DNA from: Pseudomonas rustica
GTDB taxonomy: Bacteria > Pseudomonadota > Gammaproteobacteria > Pseudomonadales > Pseudomonadaceae
Reading direction: 5' to 3'
Assembly: GCF_018336155.1 (NCBI RefSeq)
Contig: NZ_JAGYHF010000003.1
Span: 62,001 to 126,000, forward strand
DNA length: 64,000 nt
Part shown: in pieces, positions 54,568 to 64,000 of the stretch
Layout: each line of letters starts with the position of its first letter
Position numbering within the stretch: the first letter of the stretch is position 1
Program-made: the position numbers and the translations under genes
The notes under the pieces: model-generated
Databases searched by the model: none
What the model saw: the letters and a program-made list of their open reading frames with translations, nothing else
What the model was told of the DNA's origin: nothing

Positions 54568-54942
54568 GTGAAAAGCCAACGACCTGTAAACCTAGACCTA
54601 AGGACCATCAAACTCCCAGTCACTGCTTACACGTCCATTCTTCACCGAATCTCCGGTGTCATCCTCTTCGTGTGCCTTGCCATCATGCTTTACGCATTGG
54701 ACAAGTCGCTGAGCTCCGAGGAAGGCTTCGGTCAGGTGAAAGCGTGTCTGACCAGTCCGCTAGCCAAGCTAGTGATTTGGGGCATCCTGTCCGCTCTGCT
54801 GTATCACTTGGTAGCCGGTGTGCGCCACTTGATCATGGACATGGGCATCGGTGAGACGCTGGAAGGCGGCAAGCTGGGCTCGAAAATCGTTATCGCCGTT
54901 TCCGTGGTGGTAATCGTTCTGGCAGGAGTTTGGATATGGTAA
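54568..54942 (+). CDS. sdhC: Succinate dehydrogenase cytochrome b556 subunit SdhC
   Basis: 124 residues from the GTG giving (M)KSQRPVNLDLRTIKLPVTAY, the start conserved in Pseudomonas; upstream in-frame codons give an atypical N-terminus. Three membrane helices; the quinone/haem site is near SILHRISGVILF and the haem His is in LLYHLVAGVRHLI. It anchors SdhAB and passes electrons to ubiquinone. It overlaps sdhD by seven bases. Confidence 0.95.
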   Translation: MKSQRPVNLDLRTIKLPVTAYTSILHRISGVILFVCLAIMLYALDKSLSSEEGFGQVKACLTSPLAKLVIWGILSALLYHLVAGVRHLIMDMGIGETLEGGKLGSKIVIAVSVVVIVLAGVWIW

Positions 54943-55304
54943 CTAACGTCACGAACCTCTCGCGTTCGGGCCTCTATGACTGGATGGCGCAACGTGTGTC
55001 TGCGGTCGTTCTCGCGGCTTACTTCATCTTCCTGATCGGATACGTCGTGGCCCACCCTGGCCTCGAGTATGCCCAGTGGCATGAACTGTTCGCCCACAAC
55101 GGGATGCGTATTTTCAGCCTCCTGGCCCTTGTTGCCCTTGGCGCTCACGCCTGGGTCGGCATGTGGACCATCGCGACTGACTACCTGACGCCAATGGCGT
55201 TCGGCAAGTCCGCGACGGCTATACGTTTCCTTTTCCAGGCAGTATGCGGCGTTGCGATGTTCGCTTACTTCGTCTGGGGTGTGCAGATTCTCTGGGGTAT
55301 CTGA
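54936..55304 (+). CDS. sdhD: Succinate dehydrogenase membrane anchor SdhD
   Basis: 122 residues; GGAG precedes the ATG. Three membrane helices; the quinone-site Tyr is in SGLYDWMAQRVSAVVL and a haem-ligand His region in LVALGAHAWVGMWTIATDYL. Partner of SdhC; sdhA follows after three bases. Confidence 0.95.
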   Translation: MVTNVTNLSRSGLYDWMAQRVSAVVLAAYFIFLIGYVVAHPGLEYAQWHELFAHNGMRIFSLLALVALGAHAWVGMWTIATDYLTPMAFGKSATAIRFLFQAVCGVAMFAYFVWGVQILWGI

Positions 55305-55307
55305 GTC

Positions 55308-57080
55308 ATGGCTAACATTCCAACGATTTCTTTCGACGCCATCATTATTGGTGGTGGCGGTGCCGGCATGCGCGCTGCGCTGCAACTGGCACAGGGCGGT
55401 CACAAGACTGCCGTGATCACCAAGGTTTTCCCGACCCGTTCGCACACTGTTTCCGCTCAAGGCGGCATCACTTGCGCAATCGCGTCTGCTGACCCGAACG
55501 ATGACTGGCGCTGGCACATGTACGATACCGTCAAGGGTTCCGACTATATCGGTGACCAGGACGCTATCGAATACATGTGCCAGGAAGGCCCGGCTGCTGT
55601 TTATGAGCTGGACCACATGGGCATGCCGTTCTCGCGTACCGAACAGGGCCGCATCTATCAGCGTCCGTTCGGTGGCCAGTCCAAGGATTACGGCAAAGGC
55701 GGGCAGGCTGCCCGTACGTGCGCCGCTTCCGACCGTACCGGTCACGCGCTGCTGCACACCCTTTATCAGGGCAACCTGAAAGCCGGTACCACGTTCCTGA
55801 ACGAGTACTACGCTGTCGATCTGGTGAAAAACCAGGAAGGCGACTTCGTCGGTGTGATCGCGATCTGCATCGAAACCGGCGAAACCACCTACATCCGCGC
55901 CAAAGCCACCGTATTGGCTACCGGCGGTGCAGGTCGTATCTACGCATCCACCACCAACGCCTTGATCAACACCGGTGACGGCGTCGGCATGGCTCTGCGT
56001 GCTGGCGTGCCGGTACAAGACATCGAAATGTGGCAGTTCCACCCGACCGGCATCGCCGGCGCCGGTGTACTGGTTACAGAAGGTTGCCGTGGTGAAGGTG
56101 GTTACCTGATCAACAAGCACGGCGAGCGTTTCATGGAGCGTTATGCTCCGAATGCCAAAGACCTTGCCGGTCGTGACGTTGTTGCTCGCTCGATGGTTAA
56201 AGAAATCATCGCCGGTAACGGTTGCGGCCCGAATGGCGACCACGTACTGCTCAAACTCGACCACCTGGGCGAGGAAGTACTGCACAGCCGTCTGCCAGGC
56301 ATCTGCGAACTGTCGAAGACTTTCGCACACGTTGACCCGGTTGTTGCGCCGGTTCCGGTTGTTCCGACTTGCCACTATATGATGGGCGGCGTTGCCACCA
56401 ACATTCATGGTCAGGCGATCACCCAGGACGCTGAAGGCGTCGACAAGATCATCCCGGGCCTGTTCGCTGTAGGCGAAGTGGCTTGCGTATCGGTTCACGG
56501 TGCCAACCGTCTGGGCGGCAACTCGCTGCTCGACCTGGTGGTATTCGGCCGCGCTGCCGGCCTGCACCTGGAAAAGGCGCTGACCGACGGCATCGAATAC
56601 GACGACGCTACCGAAGCCGACATCGAAGCTGCCCTGTCGCGTCTGAACGCGCTGAACAGCCGTACTGATGGCGAAGACGTGGCAACCCTGCGTCGCGAGC
56701 TGCAGAACTGCATGCAGAACTATTTCGGTGTATTCCGTACTGGCGAATACATGCAGAAAGGTATTGCTCAGCTGGCTGACCTGCGTACCCGCATCGCCAA
56801 CGTGAAAATCAACGATAAGTCGCAGGCGTTCAACACTGCCCGTATCGAAGCGCTGGAACTGCAAAACCTGCTGGAAGTGGCTGAAGCTACTGCCATCGCT
56901 GCCGAGGTTCGTAAAGAGTCGCGCGGTGCTCACGCCCGTGAAGACTTCGAAGACCGTGACGACGAAAACTGGCTGTGCCACACCCTGTACTTCCCGGGTG
57001 ACAAGCGCGTCACCAAGCGTGCCGTGAACTTCTCGCCGAAGACTGTTCCGACTTTTGAACCTAAGATTCGGACTTATTAA
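55308..57080 (+). CDS. sdhA: Succinate dehydrogenase flavoprotein SdhA
   Basis: 590 residues. FAD is covalently bound at the His of [14 protein letters not shown]. The dinucleotide motif is [16 protein letters not shown]. Substrate-binding residues lie in [13 protein letters not shown], the catalytic Arg in [16 protein letters not shown] [12 protein letters not shown], and the closing segment is [20 protein letters not shown]. It oxidises succinate to fumarate on the cytoplasmic face. Confidence 0.97.
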   Translation: MANIPTISFDAIIIGGGGAGMRAALQLAQGGHKTAVITKVFPTRSHTVSAQGGITCAIASADPNDDWRWHMYDTVKGSDYIGDQDAIEYMCQEGPAAVYELDHMGMPFSRTEQGRIYQRPFGGQSKDYGKGGQAARTCAASDRTGHALLHTLYQGNLKAGTTFLNEYYAVDLVKNQEGDFVGVIAICIETGETTYIRAKATVLATGGAGRIYASTTNALINTGDGVGMALRAGVPVQDIEMWQFHPTGIAGAGVLVTEGCRGEGGYLINKHGERFMERYAPNAKDLAGRDVVARSMVKEIIAGNGCGPNGDHVLLKLDHLGEEVLHSRLPGICELSKTFAHVDPVVAPVPVVPTCHYMMGGVATNIHGQAITQDAEGVDKIIPGLFAVGEVACVSVHGANRLGGNSLLDLVVFGRAAGLHLEKALTDGIEYDDATEADIEAALSRLNALNSRTDGEDVATLRRELQNCMQNYFGVFRTGEYMQKGIAQLADLRTRIANVKINDKSQAFNTARIEALELQNLLEVAEATAIAAEVRKESRGAHAREDFEDRDDENWLCHTLYFPGDKRVTKRAVNFSPKTVPTFEPKIRTY

Positions 57081-57091
57081 GGGTGGCCGCC

Positions 57092-57796
57092 ATGTTGCAA
57101 GTCAGCGTATATCGTTACAACCCTGATCAGGACGCCGCGCCGTTCATGCAGGAATTCCAGGTCGATACCGGTGGTAAAGACCTGATGGTGCTGGACGTAC
57201 TGGCCCTGATCAAAGAGCAGGACGAAGGTTTCTCCTATCGTCGCTCTTGCCGTGAAGGCGTTTGTGGTTCCGACGGCATGAACATCAACGGCAAAAACGG
57301 CCTGGCATGCATCACGCCGCTGTCTGCTGTTGTAAAAGGTAACAAGTTGATCGTTCGTCCGCTGCCAGGTTTGCCGGTTATCCGTGACCTGGTCGTCGAT
57401 ATGAGCATCTTCTACAAGCAATACGAGAAGGTGAAGCCTTACCTGCAGAACGACACGCCGGCTCCGGCCATCGAGCGTCTGCAGTCGCCAGAAGAGCGCG
57501 AAAAGCTCGACGGTCTGTACGAGTGCATCCTGTGCGCTTGCTGCTCGACCTCTTGCCCGTCCTTCTGGTGGAACCCGGACAAGTTCCTGGGTCCAGCTGC
57601 ACTGCTGCAAGCTTATCGCTTCCTGGCAGACAGCCGTGACACCAAGACTACCGAGCGTCTGGCTTCGCTCGATGACCCGTTCAGCGTTTTCCGTTGCCGG
57701 GGCATCATGAACTGCGTCAACGTATGTCCGAAAGGCCTGAACCCGACTAAGGCCATCGGTCACATCCGTAACATGTTGCTCTCGAGCGGCGTGTGA
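57092..57796 (+). CDS. sdhB: Succinate dehydrogenase iron-sulfur subunit SdhB
   Basis: 234 residues from MLQVSVYRYNPDQDAAPFMQ. Three clusters are visible: [2Fe-2S] at SCREGVCGSDGMNING with a later Cys, then CILCACCSTSCPSFW and CRGIMNCVNVCPKGLNP for the [4Fe-4S] and [3Fe-4S]. It links SdhA to the membrane quinone site. An attenuator-like hairpin lies 70 bases beyond its stop. Confidence 0.97.
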   Translation: MLQVSVYRYNPDQDAAPFMQEFQVDTGGKDLMVLDVLALIKEQDEGFSYRRSCREGVCGSDGMNINGKNGLACITPLSAVVKGNKLIVRPLPGLPVIRDLVVDMSIFYKQYEKVKPYLQNDTPAPAIERLQSPEEREKLDGLYECILCACCSTSCPSFWWNPDKFLGPAALLQAYRFLADSRDTKTTERLASLDDPFSVFRCRGIMNCVNVCPKGLNPTKAIGHIRNMLLSSGV

Positions 57797-57865
57797 TTCA
57801 GCTGATGTAACCGCTGTACCGTAGAGGCTGTGGCGCGGGCTTCAACCCGCGTCATGGCTATAACC

Positions 57866-57898
57866 AGAGCAGTAGCCACAAGCTGCGGCTCTTATTTT
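57866..57898 (+). terminator. Terminator or attenuator after sdhB
   Basis: AGAGC-A-GTAGC pairs with GCTGC-G-GCTCT (one mismatch) around CACAA, followed by TATTTTG. The tail is weak, so partial read-through into sucA is likely; sdh and suc genes are often joined by such a signal. Confidence 0.6.
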
Positions 57899-57922
57899 GA
57901 AGAAATGAGACAAGCAGGGGCA

Positions 57923-58047
57923 TCCGGGCTGGTACCCGGACTATCAGCGTGATCCTAAGTGGCTTGTTTTAGTCGCTGCATTCGGACTTCTGCAAGTTTG
58001 CTCGGTGTCGTCGCCGATGGTGTTCCCCTAACCGAGGGTGACCAAGC
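57923..58047 (+). promoter_or_regulatory. Structured sucA leader (candidate sucA-II motif)
   Basis: TCCGGG/CCCGGA forms a hairpin at 57923-57940. Near the start codon, CTCGGT (58001-58006) can pair with ACCGAG (58031-58036), and CCCT (58026-58029) with AGGG (58035-58038); both cover the GAGGG ribosome site. A conserved RNA called sucA-II is known in the 5' leader of Pseudomonas sucA, and this region is in the right place. I have not matched it to the published consensus. Confidence 0.55.
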
Positions 58048-60879
58048 ATGCAAGAAAGCGTGATGCAGCGCATGTGGAACAGCGCCTACCTTTCAGGTGG
58101 AAACGCTGCCTATGTGGAAGAGCTTTATGAGCTCTACCTGCACGACCCTAACGCTGTGCCAGAAGAGTGGCGCACCTACTTTCAGAAGTTGCCCGCCGAC
58201 GGCAACTCTGCCACTGATGTTTCGCACTCCACAATTCGCGATCATTTCGTGCTGCTGGCAAAGAACCAGCGCCGCGCCCAACCGGTTTCCGCCGGGAGCG
58301 TGAGCAGTGAGCACGAGAAGAAGCAAGTTGAAGTGCTGCGATTGATCCAGGCCTACCGTATGCGTGGCCACCAGGCAGCCCAGCTTGACCCGCTGGGGCT
58401 GTGGCAGCGTCCTGCACCTGCAGACCTGTCGATCAATCATTACGGCTTGACCAATGCCGATCTTGATACGACCTTCCGTGCCGGCGACCTGTTCATCGGC
58501 AAAGAGGAAGCGAGCCTACGCGAAATTCACGAAGCGTTGCAGCAGACATATTGCCGCACCATCGGCGCTGAATTTACGCACATCACCGATTCCGAGCAGC
58601 GCCAGTGGTTCCAGCAGCGTCTGGAAAGCGTGCGTGGTCGTCCGACGTACTCCGCCGACATCAAGAGCCACCTGCTTGAGCGCGTGACTGCCGGTGAAGG
58701 CCTGGAAAAATACCTGGGCACCAAATACCCGGGCACCAAGCGTTTCGGTCTGGAAGGCGGCGAAAGCCTGATTCCGATGCTCGACGAACTGATCCAGCGT
58801 TCCGGTTCCTACGGCACCAAGGAAGTCGTCATCGGCATGGCCCACCGTGGTCGTCTGAACGTACTGGTCAACACCTTCGGCAAGAACCCGCGCGAGCTGT
58901 TCGACGAGTTTGAAGGCAAGAAGAAGGTCGAGCTGGGTTCCGGTGACGTTAAGTATCACCAGGGCTTCTCGTCCAACGTGATGACCGCCGGCGGTGAAGT
59001 TCACCTGGCCATGGCGTTCAACCCGTCCCACCTGGAAATCGTTTCCCCGGTGGTAGAAGGTTCGGTTCGCGCCCGTCAGGATCGTCGTAACGACCCGACC
59101 GGTGAGAAGGTTCTGCCGATCTCCATCCACGGTGACGCTGCATTCGCAGGTCAGGGCGTGGTCATGGAAACCTTCCAGATGTCGCAGACCCGCGGTTTCA
59201 AAACCGGCGGTACCGTGCACATCGTGATCAACAACCAGGTTGGTTTCACCATCAGCAACCCGCTGGACTCGCGTTCCACCGAGTACGCCACCGACGTTGC
59301 CAAGATGATCCAGGCGCCGATCCTCCATGTGAATGGTGATGATCCGGAAGCCGTGTTGTTCGTGACCCAGCTGGCCATCGATTACCGCATGCAGTTCAAG
59401 CGTGACGTGGTGATCGACCTGGTCTGCTACCGTCGTCGCGGCCACAACGAAGCTGACGAGCCAAGCGGCACCCAGCCTCTGATGTATCAGCAGATCACCA
59501 AACAGCGCACCACCCGTGAGCTGTACGCTGATCGTCTGACCCAGGGCGGAGTGCTCGACGCAGAGCGTGTTCAGGCGAAAGTCGACGAATACCGCAACGC
59601 GCTGGACAACGGTCTGCACGTCGTGAAATCGCTGGTCAAAGAGCCGAACAAAGAGTTGTTCGTGGACTGGCGTCCGTATCTGGGCCACGCCTGGACTGCG
59701 CGTCACGACACGCGTTTCGATCTGAAAACCCTGCAAGAACTGTCCGCCAAGCTGCTGGAAATTCCGGACGGCTTCGTGGTGCAGCGTCAGGTTGCGAAGA
59801 TCTACGAAGACCGTCAGAAAATGCAAGCCGGCGGCCTGCCGATCAACTGGGGTTACGCCGAAACGATGGCGTACGCGACCCTGGCGTTCGAAGGTCACCC
59901 GATTCGCATGACTGGTCAGGACATCGGCCGCGGTACGTTCTCGCACCGTCACGCTGTGTTGCACAACCAGAAAGACGCGGGCACCTACATTCCGCTGGCG
60001 CACTTGTACGACGGTCAGCCACGCTTTGACCTGTACGACTCGTTCCTGTCGGAAGAAGCGGTACTGGCATTCGAATACGGTTACTCGACCACCACGCCGG
60101 ACGCGCTGGTGATCTGGGAAGCCCAGTTCGGTGACTTCGCCAACGGTGCACAGGTTGTAATCGACCAGTTCATCACCAGCGGCGAGCACAAGTGGGGCCG
60201 TCTCTGCGGTCTGACCATGTTGCTGCCACACGGTTACGAAGGTCAGGGCCCTGAGCACAGCTCGGCACGTCTTGAGCGTTACCTGCAACTGTGCGCCGAG
60301 CACAACATTCAGGTAGCTGTACCGACCACGCCAGCACAGATCTACCACTTGCTGCGTCGTCAGGTAATTCGTCCGCTGCGCAAACCGTTGATCGTGCTGA
60401 CGCCGAAGTCGCTGCTGCGCCACAAGCTGGCCATCTCGACTCTGGAAGATCTGGCCGAAGGTTCGTTCCAGACCGTGATCCCGGAAATCGATACTCTGGA
60501 CCCGAAAAAGGTCGAGCGTGTTGTTCTGTGTAGCGGCAAGGTCTACTACGACCTGCTGGAAAAACGCCGTGCCGAAGGCCGTGAAGATATCGCCATCGTG
60601 CGTATCGAGCAGCTGTATCCATTCCCTGAGGACGACTTGAAAGAAGTCCTGGCTCCATACACCAACGTCAAAAATGCCGTTTGGTGTCAGGAAGAGCCAA
60701 TGAACCAGGGCGCCTGGTACTGCAGCCAGCACCACTTGCGTCGCAGCATCGGTAACCTCGACAAGTCTCTCGTACTTGAGTACGCGGGCCGTGAGGCTTC
60801 TGCTGCCCCAGCTTGTGGTTACGCATCGATGCACGCCGAGCAGCAGGAAAAACTCCTGCAAGCCGCGTTTACCATTTAA
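58048..60879 (+). CDS. sucA: 2-oxoglutarate dehydrogenase E1 component SucA
   Basis: 943 residues. The thiamine-dependent E1 decarboxylates 2-oxoglutarate and transfers the succinyl group to SucB lipoamide. The N-terminal E2-binding stretch is SVMQRMWNSAYLSGGNAAYV. Active-site parts: GMAHRGRLNVLVNTFGK, HGDAAFAGQGVVMETFQMSQ (ThDP/Mg) and DLVCYRRRGHNEADEP. The C-terminal half has GQDIGRGTFSHRHAVLHNQ and FGDFANGAQVVIDQFI. First gene of sucAB-lpd. Confidence 0.97.
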   Translation: MQESVMQRMWNSAYLSGGNAAYVEELYELYLHDPNAVPEEWRTYFQKLPADGNSATDVSHSTIRDHFVLLAKNQRRAQPVSAGSVSSEHEKKQVEVLRLIQAYRMRGHQAAQLDPLGLWQRPAPADLSINHYGLTNADLDTTFRAGDLFIGKEEASLREIHEALQQTYCRTIGAEFTHITDSEQRQWFQQRLESVRGRPTYSADIKSHLLERVTAGEGLEKYLGTKYPGTKRFGLEGGESLIPMLDELIQRSGSYGTKEVVIGMAHRGRLNVLVNTFGKNPRELFDEFEGKKKVELGSGDVKYHQGFSSNVMTAGGEVHLAMAFNPSHLEIVSPVVEGSVRARQDRRNDPTGEKVLPISIHGDAAFAGQGVVMETFQMSQTRGFKTGGTVHIVINNQVGFTISNPLDSRSTEYATDVAKMIQAPILHVNGDDPEAVLFVTQLAIDYRMQFKRDVVIDLVCYRRRGHNEADEPSGTQPLMYQQITKQRTTRELYADRLTQGGVLDAERVQAKVDEYRNALDNGLHVVKSLVKEPNKELFVDWRPYLGHAWTARHDTRFDLKTLQELSAKLLEIPDGFVVQRQVAKIYEDRQKMQAGGLPINWGYAETMAYATLAFEGHPIRMTGQDIGRGTFSHRHAVLHNQKDAGTYIPLAHLYDGQPRFDLYDSFLSEEAVLAFEYGYSTTTPDALVIWEAQFGDFANGAQVVIDQFITSGEHKWGRLCGLTMLLPHGYEGQGPEHSSARLERYLQLCAEHNIQVAVPTTPAQIYHLLRRQVIRPLRKPLIVLTPKSLLRHKLAISTLEDLAEGSFQTVIPEIDTLDPKKVERVVLCSGKVYYDLLEKRRAEGREDIAIVRIEQLYPFPEDDLKEVLAPYTNVKNAVWCQEEPMNQGAWYCSQHHLRRSIGNLDKSLVLEYAGREASAAPACGYASMHAEQQEKLLQAAFTI

Positions 60880-60921
60880 TGCCTTCGCGCACCTGAAACC
60901 GAATTTAAGGAACTACAGATA

Positions 60922-62145
60922 ATGGCTATCGAGATCAAAGCCCCCACTTTCCCGGAATCGGTTGCCGATGGCACCGTTGCCACCTGGCACAAACAACCGG
61001 GCGACGCCGTCAAGCGTGACGACCTGATCGTCGACATCGAAACTGACAAAGTCGTACTGGAAGTTCTGGCTACCGCCGACGGCGTGCTGGGCGCAATCGT
61101 CAAGAACGAAGGCGACACCGTTCTGTCCGACGAAGTGCTGGGCTCCATCGAAGCGGGCGGCGCTGCTGCCGCTGCTCCAGCTGCCGCTGCTGCTCCGGCC
61201 GCTGCTGCCGCTGCACCGGCTGCTGCCGAGGGCGAAGACGATCCTGTTGCTGCACCGGCTGCGCGCAAGCTGGCTGAAGAAAACGGCATCAACATCGCTT
61301 CCGTTGCCGGTACCGGCAAGGGCGGTCGTGTGACCAAGGAAGACGTAGTCGCTGCTGTAGCTGCCAAGAAAGCCGCTCCGGCTGCCGCGCCTGCCAAGGC
61401 TGCTGCTCCTTCGGCTGCTGCTCCTGTGTTCGCCGCTGGCGACCGCATCGAGAAGCGTGTACCGATGACCCGCGTGCGTGCCACCGTGGCCAAGCGTCTG
61501 GTTGAAGCTCAGTCGAACATGGCGATGCTGACCACTTTCAACGAAGTCGACATGACTGAAGTCATGGCTCTGCGTTCGAAGTACAAGGATCTGTTCGAGA
61601 AGTCCCACAACGGCGTACGCCTGGGCTTCATGTCGTTCTTCGTGAAAGCGGCTACCGAAGCGCTGAAACGCTTCCCGGCTGTTAACGCATCGATCGACGG
61701 CGCTGACATCGTTTACCACGGCTACGCTGACATCGGCGTTGCCGTTTCCAGCGACCGCGGTCTGGTTGTTCCGGTTCTGCGTAACGCCGAACTGATGAGC
61801 CTGGCTGAAATCGAAGGCGGCATCGCAACATTCGGCAAAAAAGCCCGTGACGGCAAACTGTCGATGGACGAGATGACCGGTGGTACCTTCACCATCACCA
61901 ACGGTGGTACCTTCGGTTCGATGATGTCGACCCCGATCGTCAACCCGCCGCAGGCAGCGATTCTGGGCATGCACAACATCATCCAGCGTCCTATGGCCAT
62001 CAACGGTCAGGTCGTTATCCGTCCGATGATGTACCTGGCACTGTCCTACGATCACCGTCTGATCGATGGCAAAGAAGCTGTGACCTTCCTGGTGACCATC
62101 AAGAACCTGCTGGAAGATCCGGCTCGTCTGTTGCTGGATATCTAA
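60922..62145 (+). CDS. sucB: Dihydrolipoyl succinyltransferase SucB (E2)
   Basis: 407 residues. The lipoyl domain (1-80) has K43 in [11 protein letters not shown]. An Ala/Pro linker precedes the E1/E3-binding domain ([20 protein letters not shown], then GRVTKEDV). After another Ala-rich linker comes the catalytic domain, with [19 protein letters not shown] carrying His and Asp. It forms the 24-subunit core of the complex. Confidence 0.97.
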   Translation: MAIEIKAPTFPESVADGTVATWHKQPGDAVKRDDLIVDIETDKVVLEVLATADGVLGAIVKNEGDTVLSDEVLGSIEAGGAAAAAPAAAAAPAAAAAAPAAAEGEDDPVAAPAARKLAEENGINIASVAGTGKGGRVTKEDVVAAVAAKKAAPAAAPAKAAAPSAAAPVFAAGDRIEKRVPMTRVRATVAKRLVEAQSNMAMLTTFNEVDMTEVMALRSKYKDLFEKSHNGVRLGFMSFFVKAATEALKRFPAVNASIDGADIVYHGYADIGVAVSSDRGLVVPVLRNAELMSLAEIEGGIATFGKKARDGKLSMDEMTGGTFTITNGGTFGSMMSTPIVNPPQAAILGMHNIIQRPMAINGQVVIRPMMYLALSYDHRLIDGKEAVTFLVTIKNLLEDPARLLLDI

Positions 62146-62149
62146 AAAA

Positions 62150-62232
62150 CAGCGGCAAGCTTCAAGTTTCAAGCCACAAGCTCAAAGCGAGCGGGGTGGG
62201 CTTGGAGCTTGTCGCTTGCGGCTTGTAGCTTT
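62150..62232. repeat. Inverted repeat between sucB and lpd (AAGCTTCAAG type)
   Basis: Left part GCGGCAAGCTTCAAGTTTCA, right part GAGCTTGTCGCTTGCGGCTT; the two form an imperfect stem of about 25 bases with smaller internal repeats of CAAGC. It belongs to yet another extragenic palindrome family and lies inside the suc operon. Confidence 0.75.
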
Positions 62233-62254
62233 ATTGCTAAAGAGGATTTTTTGA

Positions 62255-63691
<1,437 letters not shown>

Positions 63692-63890
63692 CAGACAATA
63701 AGAAACCACGGCGGTAACGGCCCGTCGTGAGCCTTGCGAGCAAGTCTCACCGCGGAATGTCCGCTGGACGCAGTCTTGCGTAGTTGCACCGGGTATCCGG
63801 AAAGGCTACGCAAGCAGCAGTCACAGGTGGCGCGGCACTCATACGAGCGCAGCGCCGAATGCGCAGTACCTAACGAAGACGGTAAAAAGC
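63692..63890 (+). promoter_or_regulatory. Structured sucC leader (candidate sucC motif)
   Basis: This 199-base gap holds a perfect nine-base stem, CTTGCGTAG (63775-63783) with CTACGCAAG (63806-63814), capped by an inner CCGG/CCGG pair (63789-63800). A conserved leader RNA, the sucC motif, is known upstream of Pseudomonas sucC. Position and structure fit, but I have not checked it against the consensus. No gene is seen here. Confidence 0.55.
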
Positions 63891-64000
63891 ATGAATCTTC
63901 ACGAGTATCAGGGTAAGCAGCTGTTCGCTGAATACGGCCTGCCAGTTTCCACTGGTTACGCAGTAGACACCCCGGAAGCAGCAGCAGAAGCTTGCGACAA
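63891..64000 (+). CDS. sucC: Succinyl-CoA synthetase beta subunit SucC (partial, 3' end outside window)
   Basis: The first 36 residues read [20 protein letters not shown] then [16 protein letters not shown], the standard N-terminus of the ADP-forming beta subunit with its ATP-grasp domain beginning. The enzyme makes ATP or GTP from succinyl-CoA. The gene runs off the window. Confidence 0.95.
   Translation, partial: MNLHEYQGKQLFAEYGLPVSTGYAVDTPEAAAEACD

Noticed and set aside
54804..56981. Long minus-strand open frame across sdhC, sdhD and sdhA
   Set aside because: It covers three well-identified sdh genes and has no independent signals.
58516..60861. 781-residue minus-strand open frame across sucA
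   Set aside because: Antisense shadow of sucA; no start signal and no known domain.

Overview
The window is a core-chromosome stretch of a Pseudomonas, most likely of the P. fluorescens lineage. The evidence is gene content and order: flhA-flhF-fleN-fliA-cheYZAB-motCD-parC-parP-cheW, a ccmABCDEFGHI operon, gcl-hyi-glxR-ttuD-pyk, and gltA/sdhCDAB/sucAB-lpd-sucC. GC-rich codon use and dense REP-type palindromes at operon seams agree. I see no rRNA, tRNA, CRISPR array, prophage or classical insertion sequence.

Layout. Base 1 to about 2.6 kb holds the 3' tip of flhB, a DUF6124-type gene with a structured leader, a truncated second copy of that gene made by segmental duplication, and one unrecognised gene. 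From 2.8 to 19.3 kb lies the flagellar and chemotaxis block. A good sigma-54 promoter precedes flhA. Next come polar-number control (FlhF, FleN), the flagellar sigma factor FliA, the chemotaxis core, the second stator pair MotCD and the array-positioning pair ParC/ParP. On the minus strand sit an FlhB-C-domain protein and fliK, which carries an apparent one-base frameshift. From 19.5 to 26.9 kb is a complete System I cytochrome c maturation operon followed by a small lipoprotein gene.

From 27 to 51.9 kb is a mosaic of short units separated by REP elements. They are an orphan HicB antitoxin, an MFS exporter, a periplasmic protein, a sulfate-binding protein, a K+ channel with a zinc ribbon, a urea transporter, the glyoxylate-to-pyruvate operon, a GlcG-like protein, a secreted esterase, a REP-associated tyrosine transposase (RAYT) among its own REPs, a RutR-like TetR regulator, a DUF808 protein, MlaA with an alpha/beta-hydrolase, a GH17 enzyme, a betaine-type binding protein and DUF485-actP. 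From 51.9 to 52.8 kb is a non-coding composite inverted-repeat element. From 52.9 kb to the end is the TCA block: gltA diverges from sdhCDAB, followed by sucA, sucB, lpd and the start of sucC. Both sucA and sucC have long structured leaders.

How the genes work together. The first half builds, places, drives and steers a polar flagellum, and ccm then equips cytochromes c. The middle operon turns two glyoxylate into tartronate semialdehyde, glycerate, 2-phosphoglycerate and, through pyruvate kinase, pyruvate. ActP brings in acetate, which feeds citrate synthase and the oxidative TCA genes. I found no clear new multi-gene system. The least expected signals are the DUF6124 leader RNA with two mutually exclusive pairings, the paired TTGTATACAA operators between gcl and the GlcG-like gene, the FliK frameshift, the repeat motifs in the CheA linker, and the 840-base inverted-repeat element.
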